From positions 86,869,569-86,933,568 of the forward strand of contig CM042152.1 in NCBI GenBank assembly GCA_023376005.1: a stretch of DNA of 64,000 nucleotides, written 5' to 3'. The notes beneath the pieces were generated by a model. That model was not told the origin of the DNA. It saw only the letters and a program-made list of their open reading frames with translations, and did not search any database. Origin of the DNA: Doryteuthis pealeii. Lineage: Eukaryota; Mollusca; Cephalopoda; Myopsida; Loliginidae. The translations under genes and the position numbers were made by a program. Of this stretch, positions 53,917 through 64,000 are shown one piece after another (the first letter of the stretch is position 1; the number at the start of each line of letters is the position of its first letter).

Positions 53917-54355
53917 GATTATTTTTGACTATTGTCTCTCATTCTTTATTGTTATCTGTACAATGTTTGGACGATGTGCCCTCTGACCTTCTTTCAGGTA
54001 TTTCTTGGACACATGGCATAGTGGATATAGATGTTGAGTTAAGACAGTTCTAAGTGACAGTTATCTCTAGGCTGCAGGTTCAATCCTGATCAAGGGCGAC
54101 TGTAACATAGAATAATAATTAACACAGCTTAACACTTGTACCCAGCCATGGTTAGCAGATGAGAACAGTATATCACCATGGATTGAATAAAGAATTTGGA
54201 TTCAAAGTTCCAAGAAGGTTTCTGAGTTTGAAGAGAAGATTCCCAAGTCTGACAATAAATACCTGAAGAAGGCTGAGAAGCATACTGGCCAAAACATTGT
54301 ACCAGATAACAAATAAAGATTGAGGACAATAGCCGAATAATACAAATCTATGGAT
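53917..54355. mobile_element. SINE family S3 pair (arm A' copy)
   Basis: It is the inverted counterpart of 47305-47725: a minus-strand tail to 54008, then a plus-strand S3 to about 54355. Confidence 0.7.
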
Positions 54356-55851
54356 AGATGCAAAGTTTTGCTGACCATTGTTGATTAGTTTGCAAATATT
54401 TGATATTAATCAAAAGTTGATGAAATAACCCAAGCATAATAATAAAGTTTTTTGTCATTGAGTGCCTTCTCTAATCTGAAATAAATAGTTTTTTGAGGAT
54501 AAAAATTATAGACAGTCAAGATTGAAATTTGTTCTTTTGAGATAACAGCTATCATCTGGTCAAATTAAATTCAAAATGACCACTGAATCAAGTAAATTTT
54601 GCCTCCAATAGAGAAAACATACATTGTTTTCAACCAGATTGAATTGATTCTCTGTACAGATATGAATTTCAAAAGATTTTTTGGGACTAAAAAAAACAAG
54701 AATCAGATTTGAAAGCCACTAACATCAATTTATTCAGTTATAAAAAGAAAATGATGCTTGTGCGTTGTCTGTACATCAACTAGACTTTTTAATCTTTTCT
54801 ACCTGAATGTATTTTATATTTAGATTGGATTTTTTTTGTTCATAATCCCAAGTGAGTAGCCAAAATGAAAATTATTTTTCCCCCCTTTTTTAAAAGCAAA
54901 CTTACAGTACAAACAAATGCACAACAGGAAAATTCAGATACTTTTTGAACAAGCTATACTCATTTTTTCTTTTAACAGACATTTCAGCTAATATTCTTTG
55001 AAGAAATATGGTTCTCTATCATATTGGGTAAACCAGTTGAATAGATTGATTTGTTCTATCAAATATTAGTTGTATGTTCATATCACATACGACCATTTAG
55101 CGATATGAAGGTTCTATTTGAAGATCATTATCACTTGGGAAGGATGATGTGTTGTTCACTATAAATGCAAGTAGATATCAACATCTGAGGAATATTGGTG
55201 TTATATGAAAGCAAAAAGAGTTGTTTATATTTGAACAGTAGATTTCTTTTGGGACAATATGGAGTCATGACTTGAGGGTGTAAATTTTTATCTTGATTAT
55301 TTTCAGCTTCACATCAAGCCAAAATAGATACAAGATTGTTTTATTTGGGGAGGCAAACACAAATTTAGACTTCATGTGCAGCAATTCCCCTCAAAAATGC
55401 TTGCCCCCCCCAATTGGCATTTCCTTTCATGAGTGCTTCAGACACCAAGCAATTAACACAAACCTTACCTCTATTAACAAGGAAAGAGGTGCTGCCGAGT
55501 AAAGGTCTATTAGAACTAAGCTAATATTATTTTCCTCACCCACCCAGCAAGGAGAAACACCTAAACTGGATAAGTAAGGAAATGTGACAAGTACTAACCA
55601 GTTTGAAAGTATGACTGTGATGACAGCAGCAGCAGCAGCTAGTTCCTTTTCGATCCACAGCAGGTTGTTTTGTTTTGTTTGCGTTGATTGTTTTTTGTTT
55701 TTTTTTTTTTTTTGTTTTTTGTTTTGTTTTTGTTCTTGAAGCACATAGAGGTCAGATGAACTTCTCACTGACAACATAAAAAATATTATAGATACAACAG
55801 TGTATTTATATTTCATGTCAATAAAAAAGGACTAAAAACATAATCCTTATA
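54356..55851. other. Arm A' sequence without assigned element
   Basis: It is the inverted counterpart of 45803-47304, with the C run near 55407 and the (CAG)n tract near 55624-55640. The minus frame 55427-55816 is longer than its counterparts only because an indel changes phase; I do not call it a gene. Confidence 0.5.
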
Positions 55852-56196
55852 TCAGTGATGCTTTGATAGCTTTTTGATTTAGTGTGTCCTGGAATGCACA
55901 TATTTGCTTGAATGAGTCCCCAGCAAAATTAATGGATCCCAACTAAAGATTTCTTAATAGATTGTAGGTTTTTTATTTATGATCTGGGGGAACAACTAAA
56001 TCCATCTAACTCTTACCTTGTAACCTATTTCCTGTGTAATTCATTTCTAAGAAACTATATAAATGTATTTACAGTTAGCTTGAAATGATGATGGAGAAAA
56101 AGAAAGATACTGCGAATGCATGTGTATGATTTTAACTGCGTCCTTTTTTATATTTTTGTGTGTCAGGGATGCAGCTGCATACCTATCAGCATCTCT
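55852..56196 (+). mobile_element. MITE family M2 (arm A' copy)
   Basis: It is the inverted counterpart of 45463-45802, with ends TCAGTGATGCT and TATCAGCATCTCT. Confidence 0.6.
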
Positions 56197-56211
56197 TGTA
56201 TAAGTATGTAT

Positions 56212-56752
56212 TGTTACATAGTTATTAGATCCCTAATACTTTTTTAAGGTAGTGTAGAAATATAATGGTGATAGTGCAGTGATGGCCTTGAGAGTGAGTG
56301 ACGGCGCTTGACCTCAATCTCTCCTTGCTTCCAGGGATAAATCGTTGAGAACCGGAAGGCATAGAAGACACTGTTCCGCGTTTAAGGAGTAAGCAACTCA
56401 GTCAGTTAGGAGTTAGAAGCCGAGCTAGCAAGATTGTAAGGATCTGCACAGACATCTGGTTTGTGGGATTTATAAATGAAGTAACATCAACGTAATTCGA
56501 AGTCTGTGTTTATTACCTAAAAACTAACACTACACAGGACCTCTGATAAGGAGAAATCCCTAGCATGGAAAACCAGACCGAAGTCTCCAGACGCTAGACC
56601 AGACCTTAGAAAGATATACCAAGTCAAAACACCAGACACTAGACCAGACCAAGATAGGCGATCAGAATAGCAAAGCCAGCAGATGAAGAAAGTAAGAAAG
56701 GGTATACAACATATATGCTGATTTGGTACCGTGGAAACCCCAGTATGCAACA
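56212..56752 (+). mobile_element. Solo LTR, family LTR1 (arm A' copy)
   Basis: Ends TGTTACATAGTTATT and CAGTATGCAACA, with GTAT duplicated at 56208-56211 and 56753-56756. Confidence 0.87.
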
Positions 56753-57206
56753 GTATTACAACCAGCAAAATCTAAACAATAAGATACAATCAGAATAGAG
56801 TGAACATGAATATATAGAAAAATGAAAATTGACTAAAGAAAAGAAAAAAATTAGATTGTTTAAATCCACAAGTGAAAAGATATAAAATGTTCTGCTGCAT
56901 TCAGTCATGCACCATAACTACAAATCTAGTATGAATTGTGTGTCTGCTTCATCTGTAGATGAAGAATGTACAAATATGTAGCACCACTCAACCAATGGCT
57001 TAGAGCAAGTGTCTGGCCTGCATAATGGCTTCTTTAATGGCCATCATGCTGACACAGTTGTAGACATGACTTAACTTTCTGGTTGCCATTTGCCTATGAA
57101 AATTTGTGGGTTTTTTGGTTTTTTCTTTATTTTAATTTTTGACTAGCCAAATGTTGACAAATAGATAATTTGGTTTAAGAAAAGCGTAAACAGGATAAAG
57201 AAATAA
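56753..57206. other. Unassigned arm A' sequence
   Basis: It is the inverted counterpart of 44456-44908. Confidence 0.5.
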
Positions 57207-57605
57207 TCCATTAATAATGGAGATTCGCTTCCAGTTTTTGTCTTGTAACCAAAAATTACGTCACTGCTTACGTCACATTACCCAAAATCCTTATAACATA
57301 GAATAAATACACTTCAAAATTTTGAACATGCAGATTAGATAGTCCTCATTGTTTCTTAAAACAAGTTTTAATAAAAATACATGACTGGTATTATAATATC
57401 TATATATTAGTTTGTTTTATTTTAATACATATTTAAAGTTTACATTCAAATTGTTTTTATTTTTTAATCCTTTAATGAATTGATGATTTTACTTACTTAG
57501 GGTACAAACTCACTGACATTGAATTTTTTACTCCAACCCTTCAGGCAACATGTTTCAAAAATCTATATTTACATCGCCCGGAGGGTGTTTTTTATTTTGT
57601 ACTAG
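57207..57605 (+). mobile_element. Non-autonomous Helitron-like element (family H1, arm A' copy)
   Basis: TCCATTAATAATGGAGATTC at the 5' end and CTAG at 57602-57605 before T. CGCCCGGAGGGTG, able to form a 5-bp stem, lies upstream of the end. Confidence 0.65.
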
Positions 57606-57828
57606 TATATCTAATATATAGTTCTTGTCATTTGCTTCAATTTTCTTTATTGAATTACACTAAAAAAGGCAACATATGCATAGGTAATGCATGGACTGTT
57701 GTTGGACAGGTTAACAACCATATGGAAATCTCATCTCTCTGATGAAAATAAAACCAGGAATTTTTCCAAGCCTATAGCCATGTCATGACTACTGTACCTA
57801 TGCACCACTTGCTCACTGCTAATAAGAA
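57606..57828. other. Unassigned arm A' sequence
   Basis: It is the inverted counterpart of 43848-44063. Confidence 0.5.
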
Positions 57829-58174
57829 TTTGGATTATTGAACTATTGTCCTCATCTTTATTGTTATCTGTACAACATTTTGTCAGATATGCCATCTGGC
57901 CTTCTTCAGGTATTTCTTGTCAGATCGGGAATCTTCTCTTCAAACTTGGAAACCTTCTTGTCGTAATCGAAGGCCTTCCCCAAATTTGAATTCCAACCCT
58001 TATTTATTCCATGGGGTATACTGTCTCATTCTGCTCACCATGACTGGGTACAAGTGTAAGCTGTGTTAATTATTATTCTATGTTACTGTCGCCTATGACC
58101 AAGATTGGATTCTGCAGACTAGAGAAAACTGTCACTTAAAATCCCATGCCTATATTCCAATACGCCATGTGTCC
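57829..58174 (-). mobile_element. tRNA-derived SINE, family S3 (arm A' copy)
   Basis: It is the inverted counterpart of 43495-43847 and ends GCCATGTGTCC at 58174. Confidence 0.75.
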
Positions 58175-58880
58175 AATTCAGAGAAAAAAAAAAAAAAAAA
58201 ATAGTGCTAATGAAATGTTTGGAGAAAAATCTAGATGGGACCTTACACAAGGATTCTGCATGCTTGTTTTGAACAAATCCTGGAATGAGCATCTTACAAA
58301 CAGCATCTTCATGCCGCTTTCCTACCATCTTACAAATATCCAAACAAGACATGCTGGCACTGCTGGAGATGTAAGGATGAACACATTAAGTGACATTCTC
58401 CTATGGATTCCTACACATGAACACACACCAGTGTTGGCTGACCATCAAAAACTTACGTTCTGTTGAAGTGAGTTAGTGTACTGTGCGTTTGAACAACAGC
58501 AACTGGCCTAAGCACAACTGAATCAGTGCCCAAGACAGTTGGTATTATGGAAATAGAGAATAGTCCATTCATGTATTTGGGTTGATTCCATTCCTTGAGT
58601 CCTGATTGGCTGCTTGGTTTCTGTGATGTTATAAGGCTTCATAAATGCCCCGCATTCTGCAGTAGTATGGAGAAAATAGATTTTGGTACAGTTAAGACTA
58701 CTTGTTGCCTTGTCTTTACCATTTCGATGGTAATTTGAAACTAATACGATTATTCTATACGTTCATCAGTTCTGTGCAGACACTGGATCCCATCTCATGG
58801 TGAAAGAGAGTCAAAGGAGTCCATCTGTCAGCATGCCTTGATGCATTATTATTATTTACATCATTATTATCTGCATAAAC
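58175..58880 (+). pseudogene. LINE ORF2 C-terminal end (arm A' copy), split by LTR2
   Basis: The plus frame 58146-58466 includes MLVLNKSWNEHLTNSIFMPL, then AGTAGDVRMNTLSDILLWIP and THEHTPVLADHQKLTF. An indel in this arm joins the LINE codons into the frame LSDILLWIP, the classic pattern of this domain, which supports the LINE call. The tail with ATT repeats lies near 58845-58880. Confidence 0.65.
58461..58759 (+). mobile_element. Solo LTR, family LTR2 (arm A' copy)
   Basis: TGTTGAAGTGAG to ATTCTATA, with exact 5-bp target duplication CGTTC at 58456-58460 and 58760-58764. Confidence 0.85.
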
Positions 58881-59225
58881 CCACAAGTCCCTCATACATA
58901 TTTACGTATATACAATTCCAGATCTTTTGCCAGTGTTTCCACTGTTAGCAGAGGTTGTTTTGTGTCATCTTATTAGGACACTTTATTGATTTGGTTAGTC
59001 ATCTTTTGAGTTTTCTGCTGGTAAATTCATTCTTGTATGAATGGTTGACATAGCTGTCATTGTCTTTCAATTTTTTTTTTCTTGATAATGTCATTGATTT
59101 TGTTGGTATTCTATAGTCACTCCTTATATTATCCATTTTGATATGATTCATATGAGAAACTCTCTCTATAGTAACTTAGTAAGTTTGCAGGCACCACTTT
59201 ATTACAAACATACATATTATATATA
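58881..59225. other. Unassigned arm A' sequence
   Basis: It is the inverted counterpart of 42460-42814. Confidence 0.5.
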
Positions 59226-59429
59226 GGGCTCGTTTAGCTCAGTCAGTAGAGTGTCCAAACTAGGAAGCAGAAGGTTCCTGGTTGGATACCAGCCCTCACT
59301 AACTCAACATATGAGTAGCACAAGGATCTGTTCGGTAAAGTGAGGAGCTGATGGTAGTTGTACGCGCTCTGTCTCATATGCCAAAACAATCTCTGCTAGT
59401 GAAAAGAGGATAGACTCCCTCAGTGTCAG
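59226..59429 (+). mobile_element. tRNA-derived SINE, family S1, cut by the arm junction
   Basis: The head 'GGGCTCGTTTAGCTCAGTCA' is complete, but the element stops after 'CTCCCTCAGTGTCAG', about 35 bases before its end. There the sequence switches to the start of arm A''. Confidence 0.85.
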
Positions 59430-59599
59430 CTGAAACAGTGAATGAAAAAAATAGACCAATTTCTACAAATATTTAGAATCAGAAAATACTAATTTTAAAT
59501 AATAAAGGATGGAAAAATAAGTTCAAGGCAAAATGTTAAGTAAAAAACAATATAGACAAAGACAAGAGTTTATATATATATATATATTATATATATATA

Positions 59600-59879
59600 T
59601 ATATTACAAGTTTTGTTGAACAGTACAGACAATTCCTGTCGGACAAGTTTTTCGATGATCTGTTCCAATTTTCGCCATCTTTCTGGTGTCAGGGTGTAAA
59701 TGGTATTTCAAAACGAGTGCTTTCGGCAATACAATTTGCCATCCTCAGGTGGGAAAACAATGGTATGATAAGAAGATGGCCCGAAAATTGGAACGGATCA
59801 ACGAAAAACTTGTCCGACAGGAATTGTCTGTACTGTTCAACAAAACTTGTATGAAAGAAAAAATGCTGCCAAAATACAC

Positions 59880-59905
<26 letters not shown>
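59600..59905. pseudogene. Retroelement 5' end with hammerhead-like core and inverted peptide copy (arm A'')
   Basis: It is the counterpart of 41888-42190. On the minus strand the core CTGAGGA (59748-59742), GGCA/TGCC and GAAA (59724-59721) is intact. On the plus strand the peptide runs MARKLERINEKLVRQELSVL, FNKTCM, then KEKMLPKYTYFY, longer than in arm A, and aligns with 49495-49725. Confidence 0.5.
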
Positions 59906-59910
<5 letters not shown>

Positions 59911-59912
<2 letters not shown>

Positions 59913-60149
59913 AAGTTGTCGCGGTGGCCTAAGTTTGGTATCAGCCTGACACTGAGGGAGTCTATCCTCTTTTCACTAGCGGAGATTGTTTTGGCATATG
60001 AGACAGAGCGCTACACCTACCATCAGCTCCTCACTTTACCGAACAGATCCTTGTGCTACTCATATGTTGAGTTAGTGAGGGCTGGTATCCAACCAGGAAC
60101 CTTCTGCTTCCTAGTTGGACACTCTACTGACTGAGCTAAACGAGCCCTA
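59911..60149 (-). mobile_element. tRNA-derived SINE, family S1 (arm A'' copy)
   Basis: It is the counterpart of 42221-42459, differing at a few bases. Confidence 0.85.
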
Positions 60150-60500
60150 TATATATATGTATGTTTGTAATAAGTGGTGCCTGCAAACTTACTAAGTACT
60201 ATAGAGAGAGTTTCTCATATGAATCATATCAAAATGGATAATATAAGGAGTGACTATAGAATACCAAACAAAATCAATGACATTATCAAGAAAAAAAAAA
60301 AGATTGAAGACAATGACAGCTATGTCAACCATTCATACAAGAATGAATTTACCAGCAGAAAACTCAAAAGATGACTACCAAATCAATAAAGTGTCCTAAT
60401 AAGATGACACAAAACAACCTCTGCTAACAGTGGAAACACTGGCAAAAGATCTGGAATTGTATATACGTAAATATGTATGAGGGACTTGTGGGTTTATGCA
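60150..60500. other. Unassigned arm A'' sequence
   Basis: It is the counterpart of 42460-42814, with the same 66-codon lysine-rich frame at 60174-60374. Confidence 0.4.
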
Positions 60501-61180
60501 GATAATAATGATGTAAATAATAATAATCATCAAGGCATGCTGACAGAATGGACTCCTTTGACTCTCTTTCACCATGAGATGGGATCCAGTGTCTGCACAG
60601 AACTGATGAACGTATAGAATAATCGTATTAGTTTCAATTACCATCGAATTGGTAAGACAAGGCAACAAGTAGTCTTAACTGAATACAAATCTATCTTTCT
60701 CCAATACTACTGCAGAATGCCGGGGCATTTATGAAGCCTTATAACATCACAGAAACCAAGCAGCCAATCAGGACTCAAGGAATGGAATCACCCAAATACA
60801 TGAATGGACTATTCTCTATTTCCATAAATACCAACTGTCTTGGGCACTGATTCAGTTGTGCTTAGCCAGTTGCTGTTGTTCAAACCAACAGTACACTAAC
60901 TCACTTCAACAGAACGTAAGTTTTTGATGGTCAGCCAACACTGGTGTGTTCATGTGTAGGAATCCATAGGAGAATGTCACTTATGTGTTCATCCTTACAT
61001 CTCCAGCAGTGCCCAGCATGTCTTGTTTGGATATTTGTAAGATGGTAGGAAAGCGGCCATGAAGATGCTGTTTTGTAAGATGCTCATTCCAGGATTTGTT
61101 CAAAACAGCATGCAGAATCCTTGTGTAGGTCCCATCTAGATTTTTCTCCAAACATTTCATTAGCACTATTTCTCTGAATT
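60501..61180 (-). pseudogene. LINE ORF2 C-terminal end (arm A'' copy)
   Basis: It is the counterpart of 42815-43494. The frame 60981-61208 has LDGTYTRILHAVLNKSWNEH, with T for R at one position compared with arm A. Confidence 0.65.
60613..60911 (-). mobile_element. Solo LTR, family LTR2 (arm A'' copy)
   Basis: The exact 5-bp target duplication GAACG flanks it (60608-60612 and 60912-60916), placing its insertion in the LINE fragment. Confidence 0.87.
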
Positions 61181-61533
61181 GGACACATGGCGTATTGGAT
61201 ATAGGCATGGGATTTTAAGTGACAGTTATCTCTAGTCTGCAGATCCAATCTTGGTCATAGGCGACAGTAACATAGAATAATAATTAACACAGCTTAACAC
61301 TTGTACCCAGTCATGGTGAGCAGAATGAGAACAGTATACCCCCATGGAATAAATAAAGGGTTGGATTCAAAATTTGGGGAAGGCTTCCGATTACGACAAG
61401 AAGGTTTCCAAGTTTGAAGAGAAGATTCCCGAATCTGACAAGAAATACCTGAAGAAGGCCAGATGGCATATCTGACAAAATGTTGTACAGATAACAATAA
61501 AGATGAGGACAATAGTTCAAATAATCCAAATCT
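61181..61533 (+). mobile_element. tRNA-derived SINE, family S3 (arm A'' copy)
   Basis: It is the counterpart of 43495-43847. Confidence 0.75.
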
Positions 61534-61749
61534 TATTAGCAGTGAGCAAGTGGTGCATAGGTACAGTAGTCATGACATGGCTATAGCTTGGAAAAATTCC
61601 TGGTTTTATTTTCATCAGAGAGATGAGATTTCCATATGGTTGTTAACCTGTCAACAACAGTCCATGCATTACCTATGCATATGTTGCCTTTTTAGTGTAA
61701 TTCAATAAAGAAAATTGAAGCAAATGACAAGAACTATATATTAGATATA

Positions 61750-62141
61750 CTAGTACAAAATAAAAAACACCCTCCGGGCGATGTAAATATAGATTTTGAA
61801 ACATGTTGCCTGAAGGGTTGGAGTAAAAAATTCAATGTCAGTGAGTTTGTACCCTAAGTAAGTAAAATCATCAAATTCATTAAAGGATTAAAAAATAAAA
61901 CAATTTGAAATGTAAACTTTAAATATGTATTAAAATAAAACAAACTATATATAGATATATAATACCAGTCATGTATTTATTAAAACTTGTTTTAAGAAAC
62001 AATGAGGACTATCTAATGCTGCATGTTCAAATTTTGAGTGTATTTATTCTATGTTATAAGGATTTTGGGTAATGTGACGTAAGCAGTGACGTAATTTTTG
62101 TTACAGACAAAAACTGGAAGCGAATCTCCATTATTAATGGA
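61750..62141 (-). mobile_element. Non-autonomous Helitron-like element (family H1, arm A'' copy)
   Basis: It is the counterpart of 44064-44455. CACCCTCCGGGCG near its 3' end keeps the 5-bp stem. Confidence 0.65.
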
Positions 62142-62594
62142 TTATTTCTTTATCCTGTTTACGCTTTTCCTTAAACCAAATTATCTATTTTGTCAACATT
62201 TGGCTAGTCAAAATTAAAATAAAGAAAAAAAACAAAAAACCCACAAATTTCATAGGCAAATGGCAACCAGAAGTTAAGTCATGTCTACAACTGTGTCAGC
62301 ATGATGGCCATTAAAGAAGCCATATATGCAGGCCAGACACTTGCTCTAGCCATTGGTTGAGTGGTGCTACATATTTGTACATTCTTCATCTACAGATGAA
62401 GCAGACACACAATTCATCTAGATTGTAGTTATGGTGCATGACTGCAATGCAGCAGAACATTTTATATCTTTTCACTTGTGGATTTAAACAATCTAATTTT
62501 TTTCTTTTCTTTAGTCAATTTTCATTTTTCTATATATTCATGTTCACTCTATTCTGAATTGTATCTTATTGTTAGATTTTGCTGGTTGTAATAC
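62142..62594. other. Unassigned arm A'' sequence
   Basis: It is the counterpart of 44456-44908. Confidence 0.45.
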
Positions 62595-63134
62595 TGTTGC
62601 ATACTGGGGTTTCCACGGTACCAAATCAGCATATATGTTGTATACCCTTTCTTACTTTCTTCATCTGGCTGGCTTTGCTATTCTGATCGCCTATCTTGGT
62701 CTGGTCTAGTGTCTGGTGTTGACTTGGTATATCTTCTAAGGTCTGGTCTAGCGTCTGGAGACTTCGGTCTGGTTTTCCATGCTAGGGATTTCTCCTTATC
62801 AGAGGTCCTGTGTCAGTGTTAGTTTTTAGGTAATAAACACAAGACTTCGAATTACGTTGATGTTACTTCATTTATAAATCCCCAAACCAGATGTCTGTGC
62901 AGATCCTTACATCTTGCTAGCTCGGCTTCTAACTCCTAACTGACTGAGTTGCTTACTCCTTAAACCGGAACAGTGTCTTCTATGCCTTCCGGTTCTCACG
63001 ATTTATCCCTGGAAGCAAGGAGAGATTGAGGTCAAGCGCCGTCACTCACTCTCAAGGCCATCAGCTGCACTAATCACCATTATGATTTCTACACTACCTT
63101 AAAAAAGTATTAGGGATCTAATAACTATGTAACA
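62595..63134 (-). mobile_element. Solo LTR, family LTR1 (arm A'' copy)
   Basis: ATAC flanks at 62591-62594 and 63135-63138 are the same target duplication as in arm A. Confidence 0.87.
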
Positions 63135-63147
63135 ATACATACTTATA

Positions 63148-63487
63148 CAGAGATGCTGATAGGTATGCAGCCTGCATCCCTGACACACAAAAATATAAAA
63201 GGACGCAGTAAAATCATACACATGCATTCCAGTATCTTTCTTTTTTCTTCCATCATCATTTCAAGCTAACTGTAAATACATTTATATAGTTTCTTAGAAA
63301 TGAATTACACAGGATAGGTTACAAGGTAAGAGTTAGATGGATTTAGTTGTTCCCCCAGATCATAAATAAAAACCCTACAATCTATTAAGAATCTTTAGTT
63401 GGGATCCATTAATTTTGCTGGGGACTCATTCAAAGCAAATATGTGCATTCCAGGACACACTAAATCAAAAAGCTATCAGCATCACTG
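63148..63487 (-). mobile_element. MITE family M2 (arm A'' copy)
   Basis: It is the counterpart of 45463-45802. Confidence 0.6.
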
Positions 63488-64000
63488 ATATAGGATTATG
63501 TTTTTAGTCCTTTTTTATTGAACATGAATATATCAAATACACTGTTGTATCTAATATATTTTTTTATGTTGTCAGTGAGGAAGTATCTTGACCTCTATGT
63601 GCTTCAAGAACAAAAAACAAAACAAAAAACAAAAAAAACAAAAAAACAAAAAAACAATCAACGCAAACAAAACAAAACAACCTGCTGTGGATCGAAAAGG
63701 AACTAGCTGCTGCTGCTGCTGTCATCACAGTCATACTTTCAAACTGGTTAGTACTTGTCACATTTCCTTACTTATCCAGTTTAGGTGTTTCTCCTTGCTG
63801 GGTGGGTGAGGAAAATAATATTAGCTTAGTTCTAATAGACCTTTACTCGGCAGCACCTCTTTCCTTGTTAATAGAGGTAAGGTTTGTGTTAATTGCTTGG
63901 TGTCTGAAGCACTCATGAAAGGAAATGCCAATTGGGGGGGGGCAAGCATTTTTTGAGGGGAATTGCTGCACATGAGTCTAAATTTGTGTTTGCCTCCCCC
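63488..64000. other. Arm A'' sequence to the window end
   Basis: It is the counterpart of 45803-46314: poly-A/CAAAA tract, (CTG)n near 63704-63720 and a G run near 63936. The arm continues beyond the window. Confidence 0.5.

Larger units (their letters stand above)
52694..59429. repeat. Arm A' (inverted copy of 42256-48920)
   Basis: Every element of arm A is found in reverse order. Compared with A and A'' it carries many single-base insertions and deletions, often in homopolymers, which suggests lower consensus quality. Where A and A'' differ, A' agrees with A'' (for example GTCTAGCGTCTGGAGAC-type changes in LTR1 and the LINE codon for TYTRI in place of TYRRI). Confidence 0.93.
59426..64000. 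repeat. Arm A'' (direct copy of 41723-46314, runs off the window)
   Basis: It matches arm A at a nearly constant offset of 17,686. It starts at TCAG 59426-59429, shared by both sides of the junction. Bases 59430-59945 are the spacer between A' and A''. Confidence 0.93.

Noticed and set aside
55427..55816. Minus-strand 129-codon frame with a hydrophobic C-terminus
   Set aside because: The counterparts at 45.9-46.2 and 63.6-63.9 kb read in different phases because of indels; low-complexity Lys/Gln/Asn from the CAAAA tract.

Overview
The window is AT-rich, intron- or intergenic-type animal DNA packed with decayed transposable elements. I see no intact conventional protein-coding gene. The repeat content suggests a cephalopod mollusc, probably an octopus: several tRNA-derived SINE families, Penelope-like retroelements, mariner relics, Helitron-like elements, small inverted-repeat elements (MITEs) and many (TA)n tracts. 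The species assignment is inference; no host gene is present to confirm it.

Layout, 0-25 kb. The left part carries a Helitron-like element (0.2-0.6 kb), a gag relic with a SAM domain (3.6-4.1 kb), scattered copies of a dispersed repeat here called M1, two solo-LTR families (LTR1 with 4-bp and LTR2 with about 5-bp target duplications) and a nested fold-back element (11.8-12.3 kb). A second Helitron-like copy lies at 16.5-17.1 kb. A decayed GIY-YIG endonuclease end of a Penelope-like element lies at 20.8-21.2 kb, and a 45-bp minisatellite at 22.8-23.4 kb. At 24.4-24.7 kb an ETS-like site, a CCAAT box, a TATA box and a splice donor are lined up like a real core promoter plus first exon; this is the best candidate for a host gene end.

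Layout, 25-42 kb. This part has two mariner-type transposase relics. One, at 39.3-40.2 kb, has perfect terminal repeats and a large internal deletion. It also has SINEs, composite MITEs, two more LTR1 solo LTRs, short tandem repeats at 36.3-37.4 kb and a LINE 3' fragment near 38.5 kb.

Layout, 42-64 kb. A block of about 6.7 kb (42.26-48.92 kb, arm A) is present again in inverted orientation from 52,694 to 59,429 (arm A'), directly after a 100-N scaffold gap (52,594-52,693). It is present a third time in direct orientation from 59,426 to the window end (arm A''). Each arm holds the same ordered set: SINE, LINE 3' end carrying a solo LTR2, SINE S3, Helitron-like element, solo LTR1, a MITE, unique DNA and, in A and A', a Gypsy-type gag relic with two zinc knuckles. 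A' and A'' share sequence variants that differ from A, and A' is rich in single-base indels. The contig right of the gap therefore looks self-complementary: either a real large palindrome or, more likely, an assembly fold-back of the other haplotype.

What stands out: the inverted/direct triplication around the gap; hammerhead-ribozyme-like cores directly upstream of a conserved retroelement peptide at 42.0, 49.7 and 59.7 kb; the SAM-gag relic flanked by inverted and direct pieces of itself; nested MITEs holding CCCTAA-like motifs; and the candidate promoter at 24.4-24.7 kb. All calls were made by eye; repeat-family names such as M1, LTR1 and S3 are local labels.
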